DNA of 64,000 nucleotides from DATGUP01 sp035301265 (lineage in GTDB: Bacteria; Bacillota; Bacilli; Bacillales; Amphibacillaceae): the NCBI GenBank assembly GCA_035301265.1, contig DATGUP010000005.1:33722-97721 (forward strand). The letters are read 5' to 3'. The notes beneath the pieces were generated by a model. That model worked only from the letters and a program-made list of their open reading frames with translations, ran no database searches and was not told where the DNA came from. Below, one piece after another: positions 43,342 to 52,832 of this stretch. Positions within the stretch are counted from its first letter, which is position 1; every line of letters begins with the position of its first letter. Both the position numbers and the translations under genes were made by a program.

Positions 43342-44139
43342 ATGGCCGAAACCATTCATAACAGCTGGAGAATTATCCGCTATCAAGGGAATCACACCCC
43401 ATTTGTCGGGGAAGACATCATTGCTACTGAATTCCCGTTTACAATCGTTATTAACGGAACCGAGTTTGCTACTATAGTCTGCTCCCCAACCTATTTACTG
43501 GAACTGGCCGTCGGCTTTCTTGCTTCGGAAGGGATTATTCATTTTTTTGCTAACATTAAACACATGCACATCGACGAAACTCAAGGATTTGCATATATTG
43601 AGTTACACAAGTCCCTATCACCAGAGGAACGCAATCATTCGAAACGATTTATCGGCTCATGTTGCGGAAAAAGTCGCCAGTTTTACTTTAAAAATGATGT
43701 TAAAACAGCTAAAACCATTACAAATGATCTGCGCATCGCTAATGAGCAATGTCTTTTTTTAATGGAGCAGCTGCAAAATCGGTCCAAACATTTCCAAAAA
43801 ACAGGCGGCGTTCATAATGCTGCTCTTTGTACGACAGAACACATTCTTGTCATACGAACCGACATTGGTAGACACAACGCTCTCGACAAGCTATACGGTC
43901 ACGTTCTCAAAAAACGCATTCATCTAAAAGATAAATTGGTTGTTTTCAGCGGACGCATTTCTTCCGAGATTCTCTTAAAAATTTCCAAAATCGGTGTCAG
44001 TATTCTCATCTCCAAATCAGCTCCGACTGACTTGGCACTCCGTCTCGCCAATGATCTCGGAATTACCGTTATCGGTTTTGCTCGCGGCGACAAAATGAAC
44101 GTCTATACGCACCCAAACCGGATAAGTAAGAACAGCTAA
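43342..44139 (+). CDS. fdhD: formate dehydrogenase accessory sulfurtransferase FdhD
   Basis: A 265-residue protein that passes sulfur from a cysteine desulfurase to the molybdenum cofactor of formate dehydrogenase. The sulfur-carrying cysteines are in GSCCGKSR at about 110-117; other motifs are TGGVHNAAL, DIGRHNALDK, SGRISSE and SKSAPTDLA. The ATG follows AAGGTG. No formate dehydrogenase gene or molybdopterin gene is in the window, so its client lies elsewhere. Divergent from the ABC operon. Confidence 0.93.
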   Translation: MAETIHNSWRIIRYQGNHTPFVGEDIIATEFPFTIVINGTEFATIVCSPTYLLELAVGFLASEGIIHFFANIKHMHIDETQGFAYIELHKSLSPEERNHSKRFIGSCCGKSRQFYFKNDVKTAKTITNDLRIANEQCLFLMEQLQNRSKHFQKTGGVHNAALCTTEHILVIRTDIGRHNALDKLYGHVLKKRIHLKDKLVVFSGRISSEILLKISKIGVSILISKSAPTDLALRLANDLGITVIGFARGDKMNVYTHPNRISKNS

Positions 44140-44551
44140 CGTTTACGGTTTCGTGCAAATACACATTTACCGCACCGAGCAACGTTTGTTTTATCGTTCG
44201 TCTATTAGCTTAGTTTCATTGCAGGCAAAAGGGTGTTAAGTTTAAACAATTTTTGTATATCCAGCACCGACTTACCAATTGCGTAACGATATTTCGATGA
44301 ATGACTGCAGCAAGGCTCGATCATGACTAACAAGGCAGTCCAGCATGTGCTTACAACGAGTCCCTGCCCGTCCGAACACTTCGCTGACAGATGCCGGCTT
44401 GTTTTTTGCATCGGCATTTATTTACAGGAAATGATATCGCCTTTGTCATGCGAATATAAAAAGCCGTTTTATTATGGAATAAAAAAATGGACTGAATCAG
44501 AATCAGTCCATTTTTACTTATATTTTAAACTAGTTTTGTCCCAGCCTCGAA
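44140..44551. other. gene-poor region between fdhD and the regulator gene
   Basis: No intact gene is supported. One minus-strand frame near 44280-44410 reads KNKPASVSEVFGRAG and on to SHDRALLQSF before a stop, which might be a decayed coding fragment, but I do not recognise it. A strong terminator lies at the right end. Confidence 0.3.
44483..44515. terminator. strong terminator ending the chemotaxis operon
   Basis: AAAAATGGACTGA and TCAGTCCATTTTT pair perfectly over 13 bp with a 7-base loop; the A and T runs at the ends make it work in both directions. It is the first terminator downstream of the eight-gene cluster. Confidence 0.85.
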
Positions 44552-45187
44552 TTATAAGGCAAACCAATTTTTCTTAATCGCTAGAAGCGCCGCATTCGTT
44601 CGGTCTGGTACATGCAATTTTTTAAGGATCGAGCCGACATGGGCGTTGACCGTTTTGGTAGCAATGAAAAGATCCTTGCCAATTTCACTGTTGCTTTTAC
44701 CCTTTGTAATTTGCTCCAATACTTCCCATTCCCGTTCGGATAACAATCCCTCAGGGCGAGTCTGTTTTCTTCGTGTTATTCTAATGTAGTCATTCAATAA
44801 CACTGGTGATAATTGCGGATGAATGTATTGACGCCCGCTTAGTATCGTTTTGAAAGCAAATTGTAATTCATTCACCCCCATATCTTTATATAAATAACCG
44901 TGTAAACCTAATTTAAACAATTCAGTTAAGGCATTGCTTTCTGTTTCAGACGACTCAACTGCAATTTTGATATCAAATGCTGAAAAGTGTTCCACAAGAT
45001 TATAAATATTAGTGGATGCATTCATAGCAATAACAACGATATCGGGTCGGTGTTCTTTGTGACAAATGGAGTCATAATGAGCCTGATCATAGGTTTTTAT
45101 TTGGTATTCCGGTGTTTTACGCTGAAGCAGTTTCACTATACCTTTGTTGAGTAAATTCGATTGTTTGATGAATGCTATCGAGCCCAT
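44552..45187 (-). CDS. LuxR-type regulator with a degenerate receiver domain
   Basis: A 211-residue protein built like DegU/NarL response regulators: receiver-like domain at 1-120, HTH_LuxR at 145-205 (LSEREWEVLEQITKGKSN, TKTVNAHVGSILKKL). The phospho-acceptor Asp is replaced by Ala54 (PDIVVIAMN in place of D at that spot), and the acidic pair near the N-terminus is KQ (residues 8-9). The switch Lys in GYLYKDM remains. It cannot be phosphorylated in the usual way and may respond to protein contacts or a ligand. The gene follows an mcp by 27 bases and ends the che-mot cluster. No histidine kinase other than CheA is near. Confidence 0.85.
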   Translation of the reverse strand: MGSIAFIKQSNLLNKGIVKLLQRKTPEYQIKTYDQAHYDSICHKEHRPDIVVIAMNASTNIYNLVEHFSAFDIKIAVESSETESNALTELFKLGLHGYLYKDMGVNELQFAFKTILSGRQYIHPQLSPVLLNDYIRITRRKQTRPEGLLSEREWEVLEQITKGKSNSEIGKDLFIATKTVNAHVGSILKKLHVPDRTNAALLAIKKNWFAL

Positions 45188-45214
45188 TCTTTCAAACCCC
45201 TTTTGTCATAATAT

Positions 45215-46963
45215 TTAAAGTTTAAATTGGCGTATGATCTCATTCAATTCCTCAGCAAGCTTTGCCAAATCGTTGGAGCTTTGTGCCACTTCATCCATGG
45301 CACTTGTCGTTTGTTGAGATGAAGCAGTTGTTTCCTCGATACCTGCTGCAGACTCCTCAGAGATGGCCGCGATATCCTCAATGGAACGATTCATCTCCGG
45401 ACCATTTGCTGCGATATCGGAAAGATTTCCAGACACCATCTTAATATTTTTAACCATTTCCTTAACGGTTTGGTTTATATTTGCAAATTTTTCTCCTGTT
45501 GTTTCAATTTGGGTTGTCCCCTGTTCAACCTCTTTGTAACCATCTTGGAGCGATTCGGTAACTATATTCGTTTCTTGTTGAATGTTAGTCACAATATTTG
45601 TTATATCGGTGACCGATTCGGTAACCTGTTCAGCCAATTGACGAACTTCATCGGCCACAACAGCGAACCCTTGTCCATGTTCACCAGCCCGAGCTGCCTC
45701 AATAGCTGCATTTAGTGCCAACAAGTTCGTTTGATCAGCAATATCTTTAACGACATTCACCAATTTCGATATTTCTTGCGATTGACCATCCAGTTCTTGC
45801 ACCTTTTCCACCGCATCTTTGACAATGGAATCGATTTTGTTCATCTGTTCCATCGATGCTTGCATTAAATGACTACCTTCTTCTGTCATTTCCAAAACAC
45901 CGTTTGAAGTCTCTTGAATTTGTTCACCATTTTTGCTGGCTTCTTCGACATAAGCTGTAAACGTCTGCATGACTGTTGATAGTTCGCTGGCATTATTCGC
46001 TTGTTTTTCTGCTCCTGTTGCCAGCTCTTGCATCGTCGTTGCCACTTGCTCTGATCCCGCTTTCACTTCATTAGCCGACTGAGTCAACTCCTCACTTTGA
46101 CTGGAGACGGTTTCGGAAGCTTGTGCAAGTCGTGTTAAAACATGTTTTAGCTTATCTTGTAACGCATTGATGGCCTCTGCCAGTTTACCGGTTTCATCTT
46201 TTGCTTTAATACGAATCGCTTCACCTGTCAAATCACCGCTAGCCAAATCACTGATTCGCTCGGTCACTTCTCTGATCGGTTTGTTGATATGTTCTGTGAA
46301 AAACCAAATAATCATAAGACCTATAACAAGTGTCACACCGACAACGATTAAAATAAGATGCAAAATGTCATTCGCTGGCTTATTAAAATCTTGCATATAT
46401 GTACTGGAGACAACGATCCAATTCCAGTGCGGATCCTGTTTGGAATAGGCAACCTTCTCAGCGGTCTTGTTTTCATCATCTAGCAAAGGCCATTCAAAAT
46501 ATGTCAAACCACCATCTTCTTCCGCTTGTTGTATTATTTCCTGGATCGGTTTTACACCGTTCGGATCTTCCGTATCCCAGCTGTTCTCCCCTTCCAAACG
46601 AGGGTGTGCGAGTTGATTACCTTTTTCATCAAGAATAAACATGTAGCCATTTTCGCCGATATCGATATTTTTGTTGATTGGACGTGTCCCGTCTTCATTC
46701 TTCTCGCCTAAAATAGCGGCCTTGACTTCTTCTTGAGCATCTTCTAGTGAAAGCGTCCCTTTTTCAACCTCGTCATTTAACGCACCGATCATTTCAATCG
46801 TCATTTCTACATTATTTTGTAAGTCTCGAACACTTTGCTTTTCTAGACTGGCTTTACTTTTTGTATAACTAACTACCCCTAAAACGAGCAACGGAATTGC
46901 TAAAAGCAATACGGATATCGTAATGAGCTTCACTTTAATGGATGAACGAAAGTTTATTTTCAT
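45215..46963 (-). CDS. methyl-accepting chemotaxis protein with dCache-type sensor
   Basis: A 582-residue receptor. One helix (about 13-33), an extracytoplasmic Cache-type domain (about 35-200; DIGENGYMFILDEKGNQLAHP is typical), a second helix (about 203-223), HAMP (about 225-280), and a long coiled-coil signalling domain. The hairpin tip that binds CheA and CheW is IADQTNLLALNAAIEAARAG. It senses a small molecule outside the cell, often an amino acid or organic acid. The signalling half is very similar to the other receptor at 48626-50320. The ATG follows AAAGGAAGG. Confidence 0.93.
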   Translation of the reverse strand: MKINFRSSIKVKLITISVLLLAIPLLVLGVVSYTKSKASLEKQSVRDLQNNVEMTIEMIGALNDEVEKGTLSLEDAQEEVKAAILGEKNEDGTRPINKNIDIGENGYMFILDEKGNQLAHPRLEGENSWDTEDPNGVKPIQEIIQQAEEDGGLTYFEWPLLDDENKTAEKVAYSKQDPHWNWIVVSSTYMQDFNKPANDILHLILIVVGVTLVIGLMIIWFFTEHINKPIREVTERISDLASGDLTGEAIRIKAKDETGKLAEAINALQDKLKHVLTRLAQASETVSSQSEELTQSANEVKAGSEQVATTMQELATGAEKQANNASELSTVMQTFTAYVEEASKNGEQIQETSNGVLEMTEEGSHLMQASMEQMNKIDSIVKDAVEKVQELDGQSQEISKLVNVVKDIADQTNLLALNAAIEAARAGEHGQGFAVVADEVRQLAEQVTESVTDITNIVTNIQQETNIVTESLQDGYKEVEQGTTQIETTGEKFANINQTVKEMVKNIKMVSGNLSDIAANGPEMNRSIEDIAAISEESAAGIEETTASSQQTTSAMDEVAQSSNDLAKLAEELNEIIRQFKL

Positions 46964-47002
46964 TTTGACACCTTCCTTTAGATTGATTGATGCTTTGATG
47001 CG

Positions 47003-47770
47003 CTATTCATCTATTTCAATATCTGTATTGGGCATCACGAGAACTTCAACACGCCTATTCTTTGCTCTATTTTTCTCGCTCGTATTCGGGACGATTGGTT
47101 GAAACTCCCCGAATCCTTTAGCACTGAAATATGTTGGATCCAGATCATCATTATTCTCTAATACTAAACGCATAAAATTGACCGCGCGCATGGCGCTCAG
47201 CTCCCAATTGGAACTGAATGTTGCATTATTGATCGGCTGATCATCCGCATGACCGCTGATCACAACTTGTCGCGGAGGGTCCGTATCGAGCAGTTGCGAT
47301 ACTTCTTGAGCCACTTTTCTTCCCTCAGACTTAACGACGGCGCTAGCTGAATCAAATGTGATATCATTTAAAATCGTAATTAACAACCCTTCGTCTGTTA
47401 ATTGGGTTTCTAGCATTTCAGTCAAATGATTCGCTTGTATATACTCGTTAAAAGCGGCTTGAAGTTCCCGCAAATCCGCGAGCTCTTGCATGCTCTCATC
47501 TTCTGTATCATCACGTTCTGCTTCATCGTCCTGATCCGTTTGTACCGGTATATCTTCACCGCCGCTGCCACCATCATTTACAGCTATCGGCTGGTCGCTG
47601 GAAAATTCCGTTTTGAAAATACGGGCGAGCTCTTTATATTTTTGTGCATCGATTTCACTCATAGCGAATAAAACGATAAACAAGGCAACAAGGAGGGTTA
47701 GCATATCGGAATATGGCAGCAACCAAGATTCATCTATTTTATTGTCTTTACGCTGTTTCTTTTTTCGCAT
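47003..47770 (-). CDS. motB: flagellar stator protein MotB
   Basis: A 255-residue protein with one helix near the N-terminus carrying the ion-binding Asp22 (PYSDMLTLLVALF) and a C-terminal OmpA-like domain (about 130-245) that grips peptidoglycan (VISGHADDQPINNATFSSNW, NRRVEVLVMP). The linker is acidic. It forms the stator ring with MotA. Whether it uses protons or sodium is not clear from sequence. The start lies inside the end of motA (23-base overlap). Placed between two mcp genes and under the same transcript as cheA. Confidence 0.93.
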   Translation of the reverse strand: MRKKKQRKDNKIDESWLLPYSDMLTLLVALFIVLFAMSEIDAQKYKELARIFKTEFSSDQPIAVNDGGSGGEDIPVQTDQDDEAERDDTEDESMQELADLRELQAAFNEYIQANHLTEMLETQLTDEGLLITILNDITFDSASAVVKSEGRKVAQEVSQLLDTDPPRQVVISGHADDQPINNATFSSNWELSAMRAVNFMRLVLENNDDLDPTYFSAKGFGEFQPIVPNTSEKNRAKNRRVEVLVMPNTDIEIDE

Positions 47771-48548
47771 GTATATCCTCCTGATCGATGTCGGCTAACT
47801 CTTGTTCCGATAAAAATGATCCAAGTTTTTCTTTAATCGCAATAGCTGATTCACCAGATATGAGCGATTGAACCCCTTCGATGATCATTTCCTTCTTGTG
47901 TACCTCGCGTTTTGACTTCTCACGCAATTTGTTGGCAAACGGATGCCACAAAACATATCCAGAAAAAATGCCGAATAACGTTGCCATAAACGCCGCCGAA
48001 ATCGCTTCGCCCAACACATCCATATCTTCTATATTGCCAAGTGCTGCGATCAGTCCGATAACAGCACCAAGCACCCCAAGTGTCGGGGCATACGTACCAG
48101 CCCGGGAAAAAACAGCTGCTCCTTCCTCGTGTCTTTTTTCCATAGCAGAAATTTTTTCCAACATCACCTCTTCGACAAACTCCGGTGTTTCCCCATCGAT
48201 TATGAGTTGCAATCCAGATTTTAAGAAAGGATCATCCACCTTATCCAACTCTCGTTCCAATGAAAGAACGCCTTCTTGCCGTATTTGATTGCCCCAGTTG
48301 ATAAACATGACAATGAGATCTTTTTCATCCGTTTCTTTTTTCTCGACGAAAAGTATTTTGAATAAGGATGGTACCTTTTTAATTGTACTTACTGGAAATG
48401 ATATACAGACAGAGGCAGCTGTTCCTAAAAAAATGATCAATATAGCGGCAGGATTAAATAAAGCCATCAAGCTAACACCTTTTAAAACCATTCCGACACC
48501 AACCGCTATCATTCCTAGAAGAATGCCTGTGATCGATGATTTGTCCAT
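47748..48548 (-). CDS. motA: flagellar stator protein MotA
   Basis: A 266-residue, four-helix membrane protein, highly similar to B. subtilis MotA along its length. Conserved features are GMVLKGVSLMALFNPAAILI in the first helix pair, the cytoplasmic loop with charged residues that touch FliG (REGVLSLERELDKVDDPFLK), and APTLGVLGAVIGLIAAL with the key Pro of the third helix. It conducts ions with MotB to turn the flagellar motor. Start ATG after AAAGGAGATG. Confidence 0.94.
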   Translation of the reverse strand: MDKSSITGILLGMIAVGVGMVLKGVSLMALFNPAAILIIFLGTAASVCISFPVSTIKKVPSLFKILFVEKKETDEKDLIVMFINWGNQIRQEGVLSLERELDKVDDPFLKSGLQLIIDGETPEFVEEVMLEKISAMEKRHEEGAAVFSRAGTYAPTLGVLGAVIGLIAALGNIEDMDVLGEAISAAFMATLFGIFSGYVLWHPFANKLREKSKREVHKKEMIIEGVQSLISGESAIAIKEKLGSFLSEQELADIDQEDIHAKKETA

Positions 48549-48625
48549 TTTTCATCTCCTTTACGATATATTTCGAAAACCTACGCTCACGATTGCTTGT
48601 ATATCAAAGATAGCCATATGTGCAA

Positions 48626-50320
48626 CTACAATTTAAATTGGCGTACCAGTTCATAAAGTTCTTCTGCTTGTTTGGCAAGGTCGTTCGTGTTCGCTACCAC
48701 TTCTTCCATAGCGCTCGTCGTCTGCTGCGATGAAGCTGATGTTTCTTCAATTCCTGCCGCGGATTCTTCAGAAATAGCGGCGATTTCCTGAATCGATGAA
48801 TTCATTTTTTCGCTGCTTGCAGTCACACTTGCTAAATTGTCGGAAACCATTTTGATACTTTCCGTCATATCTTTAACAGCATTGCTAATCCCGTGAAACT
48901 TCTCACCGATTGTTTGAATCTGGCTTGTTCCTTGTTCGACTTCTTGGTAGCCATCTTCTAAAGATTGCACCACTGTAGTCGATTCAGATTGAATGTTCGT
49001 TACGATACGCGTAATATCTGTCACCGATTCTGCAACTTGTTCAGCAAGCTTGCGCACTTCATCAGCGACAACAGCAAAACCTTGTCCATGCTCGCCCGCC
49101 CGTGCGGCCTCAATCGCTGCGTTTAATGCAAGCAAGTTCGTTTGTTCGGCGATGTCTTTGATGATGGAAACGAGTTTCGAAATCTCCTGCGAGTGGGCAT
49201 CAAGCCCTTTCACTTTTTCCACTGCCTGATGCACAATGGTATCGATTTTTGCCATTTGGCCCATCGATGCATCCATGAGATGGCTGCCTTCATGCGTCAT
49301 GGCAAGAACGTCTTCGGAGGACTTCGCAATCCGGTCACCGCTGTTGTTTGCTTCTTCCATTTTTTTCACAAACGTTTGCATATTTGCAGATAATTCGCTA
49401 GCGCTATTTGCCTGTGTTTCTGATCCGGATGCTAACTCTTGCATCGTCGTTGCCACTTGCTCAGCTCCTGCTTTGACCTCATTTGCCGATTGAGTTAATT
49501 CTTCGCTTTGACCAGCAACTGTTTCAGACACAGCGTTGATTCGGTTCAACAAATCCCGCATTTTTTGATTCATTTCGTTTGCAGCATGGACGAGCTGGCC
49601 AATTTCGTCACTCGCATTGACCTGCAGTGGTTCGTGACTCAAATCCCCACCAGCAATAGCCTTCATACGCTCCATAACCGTTTTAACAGGCTTGGAAATA
49701 GCATGAGAGGTCATAAATGCAGCGATAACACTGACGATGATGACTAATATTGTTACAGCTGAGACGGAGAACATCGTCATTTTCCCGTTTGTTTTAGCTG
49801 TTTGCCCCATTTCTTCTATCTTGTTTTCACGTTCGGCAGCCAATTCTTCATACTTGGCTATAATTTCACGTGCTGATGTATTCACTTGCGATAAATTTTC
49901 CTTCGCTTGCTCTTCTTGTCCTCGATCATACATGCCAATGACTTCGTCTGTGACATACTCGTGCCACTCATCGGTTAAATGGATGACTTCATTGAATTCT
50001 TCGCTACTACGGAGATCTTTAGCCATGCTTTCATACGTCTGGCTCTGTTTAGTATATTGATCGAATAATTCTTTATAATCATCGTCTCCGAATAATACAT
50101 AACCCCGGGCTGCTGCGATTCTACCTGACATGGCGGCAGCCATTTTCTCATCGGCAATCAATAGTTGTATTTGCCGATCGACCATTTCCTCTGTATTTTG
50201 ATTGGATTTTGCCGTAGACCAAAAGTTAAACACACCATAGGCGGCTACAAGAACAATGACAATGGCAAAACCAAGTAAAATTTTCATTCGAATGCTTTGA
50301 AGACGGAAAAGTTTTTTCAT
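48626..50320 (-). CDS. methyl-accepting chemotaxis protein with four-helix-bundle sensor
   Basis: A 564-residue receptor. Helix 1 is at about 12-30, an all-helical extracytoplasmic 4HB_MCP domain spans about 32-180, helix 2 about 183-205, HAMP 207-260, then the coiled-coil signalling domain with tip IAEQTNLLALNAAIEAARAG. It shares long near-identical stretches with the receptor at 45215-46963 in the signalling half (VVADEVRKLAEQVAESVTDI) but has a different sensor type. The ATG follows GGAGGGGAC. It sits between cheW and motA. Confidence 0.92.
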   Translation of the reverse strand: MKKLFRLQSIRMKILLGFAIVIVLVAAYGVFNFWSTAKSNQNTEEMVDRQIQLLIADEKMAAAMSGRIAAARGYVLFGDDDYKELFDQYTKQSQTYESMAKDLRSSEEFNEVIHLTDEWHEYVTDEVIGMYDRGQEEQAKENLSQVNTSAREIIAKYEELAAERENKIEEMGQTAKTNGKMTMFSVSAVTILVIIVSVIAAFMTSHAISKPVKTVMERMKAIAGGDLSHEPLQVNASDEIGQLVHAANEMNQKMRDLLNRINAVSETVAGQSEELTQSANEVKAGAEQVATTMQELASGSETQANSASELSANMQTFVKKMEEANNSGDRIAKSSEDVLAMTHEGSHLMDASMGQMAKIDTIVHQAVEKVKGLDAHSQEISKLVSIIKDIAEQTNLLALNAAIEAARAGEHGQGFAVVADEVRKLAEQVAESVTDITRIVTNIQSESTTVVQSLEDGYQEVEQGTSQIQTIGEKFHGISNAVKDMTESIKMVSDNLASVTASSEKMNSSIQEIAAISEESAAGIEETSASSQQTTSAMEEVVANTNDLAKQAEELYELVRQFKL

Positions 50321-50348
50321 GGTGTCCCCTCCATAGCTTGTTCTTCGT

Positions 50349-50816
50349 TTAGCGTTCTTTTTCTATGACTTGGGCGACTGTGTTGATTTCGTCTAAATTT
50401 AAAACATGTTGTAAATCAAGCAAAATCAAAAGTGTGTCGTCCAGCTTGGCTACCCCTTTTATGTATGATGCATCAACGCCTTTAATGATCGGTGGCGCTT
50501 TTTCAACAACATTAGGATCAATATCGATCACGTCTGTAGCCGAATCTACGACAAGACCGATTTGAATGTCTCGTATTTGTACAATCAAAACTCGCGTATC
50601 TTCGGTAACATCTGTCCGGCCGATATCAAGCCGTTCACTTAAATCGACAATAGGCGTGATGTCGCCGCGAAGATTAATCACCCCTTTGATAAAGTCAGGA
50701 GTTTTAGGAACTTCGATTACATTTTGTAATTTTTCAATGGATCGAACTTGATGGATATCGACTCCATATGTTTCACCTTTTAGTTGAAACTCCACAACTT
50801 TTAACATCTCGGCCAT
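50349..50816 (-). CDS. cheW: chemotaxis adaptor CheW
   Basis: A 155-residue adaptor linking receptors to CheA. The SH3-like CheW domain covers the whole protein: VVEFQLKGETYGVDIHQVRSI at the start, VPKTPDFIKGVINLRGDITP in the middle, and SYIKGVAKLDDTLLILLDL near the end. The ATG follows GGAGGTTGG. It is 13 bases from the cheA stop codon, so the two are co-transcribed. Confidence 0.94.
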   Translation of the reverse strand: MAEMLKVVEFQLKGETYGVDIHQVRSIEKLQNVIEVPKTPDFIKGVINLRGDITPIVDLSERLDIGRTDVTEDTRVLIVQIRDIQIGLVVDSATDVIDIDPNVVEKAPPIIKGVDASYIKGVAKLDDTLLILLDLQHVLNLDEINTVAQVIEKER

Positions 50817-50829
50817 TTGCCAACCTCCA

Positions 50830-52809
50830 TTATGTAATCAATTCATTCGGATCGATGATTAACGATACACGACCATCGCCCAAAATAGTCGCACCTGAAA
50901 TGGCGGGTACGTCTTGTAAATAATGGCCCAAAGATTTCAAAACGACTTCCTGTTGTCCGATAAAGGAATCGACGACAAGCCCGGTTCTCTTATCGCCTTT
51001 ATTGACGATGACAATCGCTATATATTTTTGTTCCTCCGCGTACACATTTTTTGGCACGTTAAAGACGTCTTCCAGAAAAACAAGCGGGGTTACATCGCCT
51101 CTAAAATCGATCACACGCTTGCCATGAGCAAACATCACCTGCTCTTCTGGCAGAAGAACTGTTTCCACGACGGAAGAAAGCGGAATCCCATAGGTTTCTT
51201 TTTGCACGTTCACAAGCAAAACAGACATGATCGAGAGCGTAAGCGGCAATTGAATGGTAAATTTACTCCCCTTTCCGGGATAAGAGGCGATCGAAATACG
51301 TCCGCCTAACGATTCAATTTTCGTCCGCACGACATCCAGACCGACACCGCGCCCGGATATATCGGAAATCTCATGAGCTGTGCTAAATCCAGAAGATAAA
51401 ATCAGTTGATATATCTCATCATCTCGCATATTTTCAGACTGTTCTGGTGCAATGACACCATTGTCAATCGCCTTGCGGATCACTTTTTTGCGATCAATAC
51501 CAGCACCATCATCCTCGACTTCAATAAACACATCGTTCCCACTGTGAAACGCACGTAACGTCAACTTGCCCTCTTCCGGCTTGCCGATTTCTTTACGTTT
51601 AGCTGGTGTTTCAATTCCATGATCAACTGAGTTACGAATCAAGTGAACGAGTGGATCGCCAATTTCATCAATAACCGTCCGGTCTAATTCCGTTTCAGAC
51701 CCGACGATTTCCAAATCGACCTGTTTGTCCAAGTCTTTAGCAAGGCCGCGAACCATGCGAGGGAATCGATTAAATACTTTTTCAATTGGTACCATGCGCA
51801 TCGTCAAAATCAAATCTTGCATACTCGCCGATATGCGGGAAAGATGTTCAACGGTATCGGTCAACTCCTGGTGGTCGATATTTTCTGCTAAATCTTCCAG
51901 CCGCCCGCGATCGATCACGACTTCTTCAAACAAATTCATCAGCGCATCGATCCGTTCCATGTTCACCCGGATTGTTTTGGATTGATGTGTTTTCCTCTGG
52001 GCATGTTGGTGATCTTGTGCCGACTTTTCTTGCTTGACTTGGCTTTTTTCGGTTTTGGGAGCTGATTTTTCACCGGTGTAGTTATCAATCTGTACGTGTT
52101 CAATTTCAGAAACTTTATAAATACGCGCGCTGATGGCCTCGGCCGTTTCCTTTGATAGAAAAACAAGCGAAAACGTATGATCGAATTTTTCTTCTTCCAA
52201 ATCTTCTGTTGGGGGCACTGTTTTAATCACTTCACCGAATTCTTCCAAAATGTCAAATACCATAAACACACGGGCCGCTTTCAACATGCAATCATCGATT
52301 AATTCAATCGATATTTGATAAACAGAAAAGCCTCGCTCCTTCGCTTCATTGACAACAGTCGCTTCATATTCATCCAGTTCAATAGCAGGAATAGTAGAAG
52401 CAGCCTGTGTTTGCGATTGTTCAGTATGCGATGGCGAACCGATTTGTTCCAGACGGGCAACAAGATCGGATATATCTTTTTCCCCTGTCCCGCCTTCTGC
52501 GATGGCATCGACCATTTCCTCTAATGCTTCCACCGCCTCAAAAGTTAGATCGATCACCTCGGTCGTGACAGTCAATTCTTCATTTCGAATATCATCCAGC
52601 ACGTTCTCCATCTGATGGGTAAGTGAAGCGAGATCGGTAAATTCCATCGTCGCCGCCATGCCTTTTAACGTATGGGCCGAGCGAAAAATCTCATTTACAA
52701 TTTCAAGGTTTTCGGGCTGCTTTTCCAAGCTTAAGAGATTGTCGTTTATCGCCTGCAAATGTTCGTGGCTTTCATCGAGAAACACATCGATGTACTGATG
52801 GTTACTCAT
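50830..52809 (-). CDS. cheA: chemotaxis histidine kinase CheA
   Basis: A 659-residue kinase with the standard order: P1 Hpt domain with phospho-His46 (RSAHTLKGMAATM), a linker and P2-like region (about 160-245), P3 dimerisation helices (about 275-340), P4 ATPase (HLIRNSVDHGIETP, DDGAGID, SGRGVGLDVV) and P5 CheW-like domain (about 520-655). It would phosphorylate a CheY encoded elsewhere, since none is in the cluster. The ATG follows GAGGAGG. It lies 23 bases after cheX. Confidence 0.94.
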   Translation of the reverse strand: MSNHQYIDVFLDESHEHLQAINDNLLSLEKQPENLEIVNEIFRSAHTLKGMAATMEFTDLASLTHQMENVLDDIRNEELTVTTEVIDLTFEAVEALEEMVDAIAEGGTGEKDISDLVARLEQIGSPSHTEQSQTQAASTIPAIELDEYEATVVNEAKERGFSVYQISIELIDDCMLKAARVFMVFDILEEFGEVIKTVPPTEDLEEEKFDHTFSLVFLSKETAEAISARIYKVSEIEHVQIDNYTGEKSAPKTEKSQVKQEKSAQDHQHAQRKTHQSKTIRVNMERIDALMNLFEEVVIDRGRLEDLAENIDHQELTDTVEHLSRISASMQDLILTMRMVPIEKVFNRFPRMVRGLAKDLDKQVDLEIVGSETELDRTVIDEIGDPLVHLIRNSVDHGIETPAKRKEIGKPEEGKLTLRAFHSGNDVFIEVEDDGAGIDRKKVIRKAIDNGVIAPEQSENMRDDEIYQLILSSGFSTAHEISDISGRGVGLDVVRTKIESLGGRISIASYPGKGSKFTIQLPLTLSIMSVLLVNVQKETYGIPLSSVVETVLLPEEQVMFAHGKRVIDFRGDVTPLVFLEDVFNVPKNVYAEEQKYIAIVIVNKGDKRTGLVVDSFIGQQEVVLKSLGHYLQDVPAISGATILGDGRVSLIIDPNELIT

Positions 52810-52832
52810 TTGCAGCCTCCTCTCGTTGTTTT

